Part shown: piece by piece, positions 59,273-64,000 of the stretch | Layout of the letters: each line of letters begins with the position of its first letter | Position numbering within the stretch: position 1 is the first letter of the stretch | Program-made: the position numbers and the translations under genes | Notes under the pieces: model-generated | The model's database searches: none | Seen by the model: the letters and a program-made list of their open reading frames with translations, nothing else | What the model was told of the DNA's origin: nothing | Assembly (NCBI RefSeq): GCF_004210375.1 | Contig: NW_027467782.1 | Span: 24,159,276-24,223,275, forward strand | DNA from: Tachypleus tridentatus | Taxonomy: Eukaryota > Arthropoda > Merostomata > Xiphosura > Limulidae | DNA: 64,000 nt | Reading direction: 5' to 3'

Positions 59273-60189
59273 TCTGTCTTGTGGCATCTTTTATTTTGTC
59301 AGTGAATATGTCATGGTTGAAAACTTGCCTGAAAAGTAATTATTTAAACAGTATACTATAGGTGACTATGGAAAAGTCCTGAATGCTTTCAAGGAGTCAA
59401 GATTAACAAAGAAGTGTTGGAATTTGCTATTCAAGGCAGACTGATGTACTGTTTGTACCTATAGTAGCAGAGGAAGGCACAGAAAAATGTAAATAAATGA
59501 AAACACAAAACCTTTTAACATCGAATGGACATTTTTGTTAAGAAAAAGAACAGCTGCTGATTGGTAAATTAACCAGTCACATGACTAAAATTAACATGAT
59601 CATGGTTCTTGTGAAGGAAAGTGGTATTGAGGATATATGTAAAAGTAATCTTAAGACTGTTAGTTATTAAGTGGAAGTTCAAAGAAATCAGTAGGAACAT
59701 TCAGTCTAACTTAGAAATTCTTTTGGTGTCACTTCTATTTAAATAGAGTTTCTCGAAAGTTGAGTTTGGGGTTCGTTGACTAGTCGTTATTATTATAGCC
59801 TATCTCTTTAAGATTAGGAATGGTTTATAATAAAACTTGAATATTATTTATGTTTTAACTGCAAAAGAAAGTCGTCAACCTTCATTTTTCTTTGTCATCT
59901 GAGCTCTGATGTCTTTCTTTTAGAATTTTTTTTAATATTAGAAATAATGGAGTTTGCAGTTTGCAGCCAATTAGAAACACAAAGTATATATAATTAATAT
60001 GAAAGGTGTAAAAGTTGAACCTCCTACCTTCTTGATTTGCTGAGATATCAATAGATTTTACAAACTCACAACTAAAATCTACCCTCTTTCTGACTATCAA
60101 TATTGCTTTGCTGATCAGTTTTGCATGGTTAATGTACATGTTTATAATCAAAGAAAAATCAGATGACAAGAAACCCACTTGAAGTAAAA
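59273..60189. other. Non-coding stretch, nothing recognised
   Basis: No coding signal or repeat recognised. Confidence 0.4.
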
Positions 60190-60356
60190 GTGTATCTCAG
60201 GACGGCTGGTATGGGTATTAGCACTTTTCCTAATAAAGCAGAAAAATGTTTCAATCTTCTTTTGTTAATCTGGAGATGATCTAAAGAGGTTGAAACGTTG
60301 TTCTCTGCGTAACAATAAAAAGCATTAATACCCATACTAGTCATTCTGAGACACAG
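60190..60356. repeat. Short inverted-repeat (MITE-like) element
   Basis: The left arm starts GTGTATCTCAGGACGGCTGG and continues ATGGGTATTA. The right arm reads TAATACCCATACTAGTCATT and then CTGAGACACAG. The arms are about 38 bp. The centre is itself partly palindromic (AATGTTTCAATC ... GGTTGAAACGTT). A partial copy of the same element lies at 36783-37020. Confidence 0.8.
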
Positions 60357-61216
60357 ATTCCTCTCTAAACAAAGCTTCTTATAGCTACATTATTTTGGCA
60401 CCTATGTATTTGCTTGTATTTAATGCACTTTTGTTTTCTGTTATGTGTATATGAAAGCTACATCAATTATTTTTGGGCAAATTTGTGAGAGGATCAGTAA
60501 TGCTTATGGAAGAATGTTGGTGTTCAAACTGTATCGTGTATGCAGTGAATACTACAAATCCTTGTTTTTTATGTAAGTTTTTTACTTGTTATTACATATT
60601 TTTAATAAAGTATCTAAAATGTAAAAAATTACAAACATATAAGGTTACACTACAAAATGCCAGTGGCCCAAACGTGTAATATGACACCTCACAATCACAT
60701 GGTGTTTACTGTAACCCTGCAGGTTCCTGTTGTGACTTTTTGATTTTTAAGCGCAGTAGTGTGTTCAAAGTATAGCAGTAAACCACACAATTAGCAAAAG
60801 CTATTAATGTGATTAGTTTTTATCTTTCTGGTGAGTACTGAGGTTATTGCAGAGATAAAAATTATATTATTATTTTTATTCCATATTTTTAAACGTTTCC
60901 ACTGCATAGTTATGACCTTGCTACAGTTAATGTTGGGTAGAAAAGTAAGAGATAAAATAAACTTCTCTACTGAAAAGAAATTTGATATTCATTTAGGAGA
61001 CTCTAGAGATTATTCATGTGAAATATGAAACTATAAGATGAAAACAAGGAGTTATATTTTTGGTATGAAAATTACCTTTCACTCATATTGACTCAGTAAA
61101 ATATTTGAAAATTCATGGAAAATGTTTAGTGTAAATATTTTAAAGATGTCTGGTTTTATGTGTACATCAAACTTATGTTCAGTGATGTCGAAAAAACCCA
61201 CTTGTAGAGAAATATA
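60357..61216. other. Non-coding stretch, nothing recognised
   Basis: No coding signal or repeat recognised. Confidence 0.4.
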
Positions 61217-61332
61217 TATGTAAAAACGGCTCATTTGGGTTGAGAAAATTTTTTTACATAGAGGAGTGAACAAAGTTTCGACCTTCTTCTGTGAACCAGA
61301 TTTTCTGAACTCAAATGAACCGTTTTTACATA
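61217..61332. repeat. Second short inverted-repeat element
   Basis: Left arm TATGTAAAAACGGCTCATTT, right arm AAATGAACCGTTTTTACATA; arms about 29-33 bp. Its centre carries AAAGTTTCGACCTTCTTC, a motif also found in the 36783 element. Confidence 0.8.
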
Positions 61333-63405
61333 TAAACTTATGTTCATTTAAAAGCTTTCAAAATTTCATGTTGGTACACTCAGTGAATTCAGAATTATAG
61401 TAAAAGTTATGTACAGATACTGGGTCAGTCAGTTTGACTGATCCCATGAACAGGGGTAACTACTTGAAAGAGACATTCACCATGAAGCGATATGAATTTG
61501 ATCACACCTTAATGTTGTAGAAAAAGAGTGCCATGGTGTATGGAGGAATTATTATTTGAACACTAGTTTCTTGTTCCTTCTTTAGTTGATAAATATTAAT
61601 GTGTAATATCATTGTTTTATGTTATTTTAAAGTTCTGTATTATTGTCTACTTCTTTTGCTCTATTGTTTGTATCATTTTATAAATGTCTAATAGATGATG
61701 TCAGAAAAATGTATATAATAATAAAGTATACACACATATGTATAAGTTTCTGAATAATCACAGTAAAGAGGAATTTGTGGAGTTCTACTGTTTAGAATGC
61801 TTGTATATGTTAATTAGATAAGCTTGACTACACATAAAAATGTTCATGCACAAACCAAGTGAAAATACCCATAGTTGTTTTTGTGTTAGATGGAATGGAC
61901 TAGATATTTTAAGCTAAAATAAAATGTGATAAAAATTAAGGAAGTTTTCATTTTGGAAAATATGTTGAAGAAAGAGTGTCACTTTTTTTTTTTCTGATTA
62001 AATCTGAATTTAAACTCAAAAGAATACTTTTCCTGGCTACATCCTAGTAATGATATAAGTATTATGGACAAAGTATGAAATACTAACAGTGCTTTGTTAA
62101 TATATATTATAATTCTGTTAATGAATTATTTTAAAAGAGTCTTGAAGTAAGTTCAACCACTAATTATTTTTAAATTTGTATTTTTTTCTTTGTAGTTTCA
62201 GTAAAGAGGCTATATCTGTACGCCTTGGTTGCACCTTACCAAAGCATGTGGTAATGAAATATAAATCTCCAAAGAACACCCAAGGACAGTGAAAGTATAT
62301 ATGTATAGAAGGTGAGAATAGAATTCAGTCATATTTAAGATACGAGATACTGAAATATCTTTTTAATGTGCTGTATTTTGGTTTAATTTTAAATTGCAAA
62401 GCAAAACACACAGTATCATAATAGTTTTTATCAAATATTTAGATGTCTGTTTGTATACTTCCATTTTTTTCTTTGTTTATTGAATTATTCCATTTTTCAT
62501 GTAAGCTGATGAACAAGGTAAGCTTTCTTAATAAGTAGTGCACAGCAAAAGACATGCTTTGTTAATTTAATGACAGATAATACAGGTTGTTTTAACATCA
62601 TTTCAGCTGAATTTTTCACACTTAGTCTTATAATTAGGAAACTAAAACACAATCTTCATATATCCTAATATTTATGAAATCGATGCTTTTCCTTCTCTGT
62701 TATACTGTTGGGTAAACCAGGCATATGTCATGTCAAAAATGTACATGACCTTCTAAGATAGTAAAGTCACGGGTAGATGGAATTATAGATCATGTATATT
62801 AGCTGGTGCGTTATAACCATTCATTTGAAAAATGGAACGTTTGTCTCCATTCACTGAAGTCAGAATGAATTCTAAATTTTTTGGAGCCTAGACCCCTAAC
62901 CTTCTGAACTTCACTGGTAAAGTTTGGTTTCCTGTGCTGGATACAGGAGATGGAAATTTAAATTGCACCCTGGTGTTCAAAATAGCATCGGTGTTGGACA
63001 ACAGTTGGTATAACTAAATATATTTTAGTAATTATGTTTTCATATAATAAACTACAACCAAATAAATTTATACCTGGTCATATTTCTTACATATATACAA
63101 AACAGTGAGGTAATATAACAAGATAATGATTGATACATTTTTTTATGAAGGCATATTAATGTTGTATAAGCAGTGGTGATATTTTGTGAGCATTTGGAGG
63201 TGATTATCCTGAATTCTGATAGGTAACGGGATTGTTTGGAGATTTGTAATTTATGATGACGTTTTAAGTAAAACTTCATGTTTGTTGGTGCATCTTTCCA
63301 GCTGCCCTGCATTCCAATGAAGGAAAGTTTTAAATAAATGTACATATTCTACTGTTAGTAGAAAATATTCAACCATTGTAAGGCTGTAGACCTAAAGATA
63401 CCCTA
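61333..63405. other. Non-coding stretch, nothing recognised
   Basis: About 2 kb, AT-rich. No gene, RNA or repeat could be supported on either strand. Confidence 0.4.
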
Positions 63406-63408
63406 GTT

Positions 63409-63436
63409 CTACTGTTAATCCCATATTGGGTTAACA
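63409..63436. repeat. Short perfect-type hairpin
   Basis: ACTGTTAATCCCA and TGGGTTAACAGT are reverse complements with one bulged base, around a 3-nt loop. Confidence 0.6.
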
Positions 63437-63598
63437 GTAAGTTTATGGAGTTATGAAATTGAATTCTGAGATTCAATTATATATGGTGGAGAAAGCACTG
63501 AAACAACCAATGCTTTTTTTAAAACTCCTGTAGGACGTCTTTTAAAATCTGCTCATTTCATTGATAGATATAAAAGTTTTAACACTCTTACGAAAAGT

Positions 63599-63617
63599 GG
63601 GGCCTAATAGGCCCCAG
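63599..63617. repeat. GC-rich hairpin
   Basis: GGGGCCTAATAGGCCCC: a 7-bp GC-rich stem with a 3-nt loop in AT-rich sequence, 73 bp before the 28S fragment. Confidence 0.6.
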
Positions 63618-63689
63618 AGCAACTTGAAAGGTTATTAATATTAGGCTAATAATTTTGTATTTAGATGAAATTGCCATTTAAATCCATTA

Positions 63690-63713
63690 ATGAATGAATT
63701 AACGAGATTCTCA

Positions 63714-63748
<35 letters not shown>

Positions 63749-63771
63749 GGGGAACGGGCTTGGAGAAATCA
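63690..63771 (+). rRNA. 28S rRNA fragment (82 bp)
   Basis: AATTAACGAGATTCTCACTG, CCTATCTACTATCTAGCGAA and ACCACAGCCAGGGGAACGGG match the highly conserved stretch of arthropod 28S rRNA that holds the R1 retrotransposon target. About five differences are seen against the canonical sequence from memory, including a lost C and an extra A near the right end. The match ends abruptly on both sides. It is a stray fragment, not a working rRNA gene. Confidence 0.82.
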
Positions 63772-64000
63772 GGACTAGAAACGTCTTTTCGTAGGAGTGT
63801 TAACAGTCCTCTCCAGGTTGAAAATAAAAAAAACTAGTCTCTAAGTCTAGTTAAGAAGTGTGTTAGTTCCAAAGTACTGTTTTTCAAAAAAACATCAATA
63901 TATAGATAATAAACAAAATTAAATACTTGGATAATCAAGTGAGTATAGAAAAGAAAAAAGTTAAGAGAAAGGCTTAGAAGAAAATTCTGGTTAAAGTAAG
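63772..64000. other. Window end, nothing recognised
   Basis: AT- and purine-rich sequence after the 28S fragment. No feature supported. Confidence 0.35.

Overview
This window is animal nuclear DNA, AT-rich and intron-rich, with no bacterial operons, ribosome binding sites or CRISPR arrays. Dozens of copies of tRNA-derived SINEs are present. From memory, their head (GGCATGGCCAAGCG) and body (GGCGGTGGGTGGTGATGACT) match the SINEs that fill horseshoe crab genomes (Limulus, Tachypleus, Carcinoscorpius). I therefore read the window as chelicerate, most likely horseshoe crab. No search could be run to confirm this.

Layout. Positions 1-2147 (+) hold five exons of a GABA-transporter-like SLC6 gene, with frame breaks and a lost splice donor, so it is probably a decaying or mis-assembled copy. 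Positions 2.2-13.1 kb are intergenic, with SINEs and one internally deleted Tc1-like DNA transposon (10674-11637). Positions 13163-32634 are a single tandem array of a 30-bp unit, about 650 copies, which dominates the window. Because 30 is a multiple of 3, long overlapping open frames appear on both strands; these are a consequence of the repeat and not genes. A decayed Penelope-like reverse transcriptase fragment abuts its right edge. Positions 33.4-41 kb carry SINEs, a small mariner-like remnant and a LINE fragment interrupted by two SINEs.

On the minus strand, 51481 down to 41108 is a multi-exon gene. Its product has a signal peptide, one immunoglobulin domain, a cysteine-rich GCC2/ephrin-receptor-like module, a further extracellular exon and a long charged tail. 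Upstream on the same strand (53414-53628) is an exon carrying the conserved AALRKLAKQA block of GSE1, a protein of the CoREST/HDAC co-repressor complex. About 1.1 kb further upstream is a CpG-dense block (54759-54962) that is probably its promoter. No further GSE1 exons are visible, so the immunoglobulin gene may lie inside a GSE1 intron on the same strand.

Positions 55-64 kb hold a 241-bp direct duplication, small inverted-repeat elements and an 82-bp piece of 28S rRNA (63690-63771), with no convincing gene. The most interesting items are the 30-bp array and its internal variant pattern, a target-site-flanked SINE with an unrelated 3' tail, the splice-donor triplication in the SLC6 copy, and the Ig gene with no visible membrane segment. 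I found no clear new multi-gene system.
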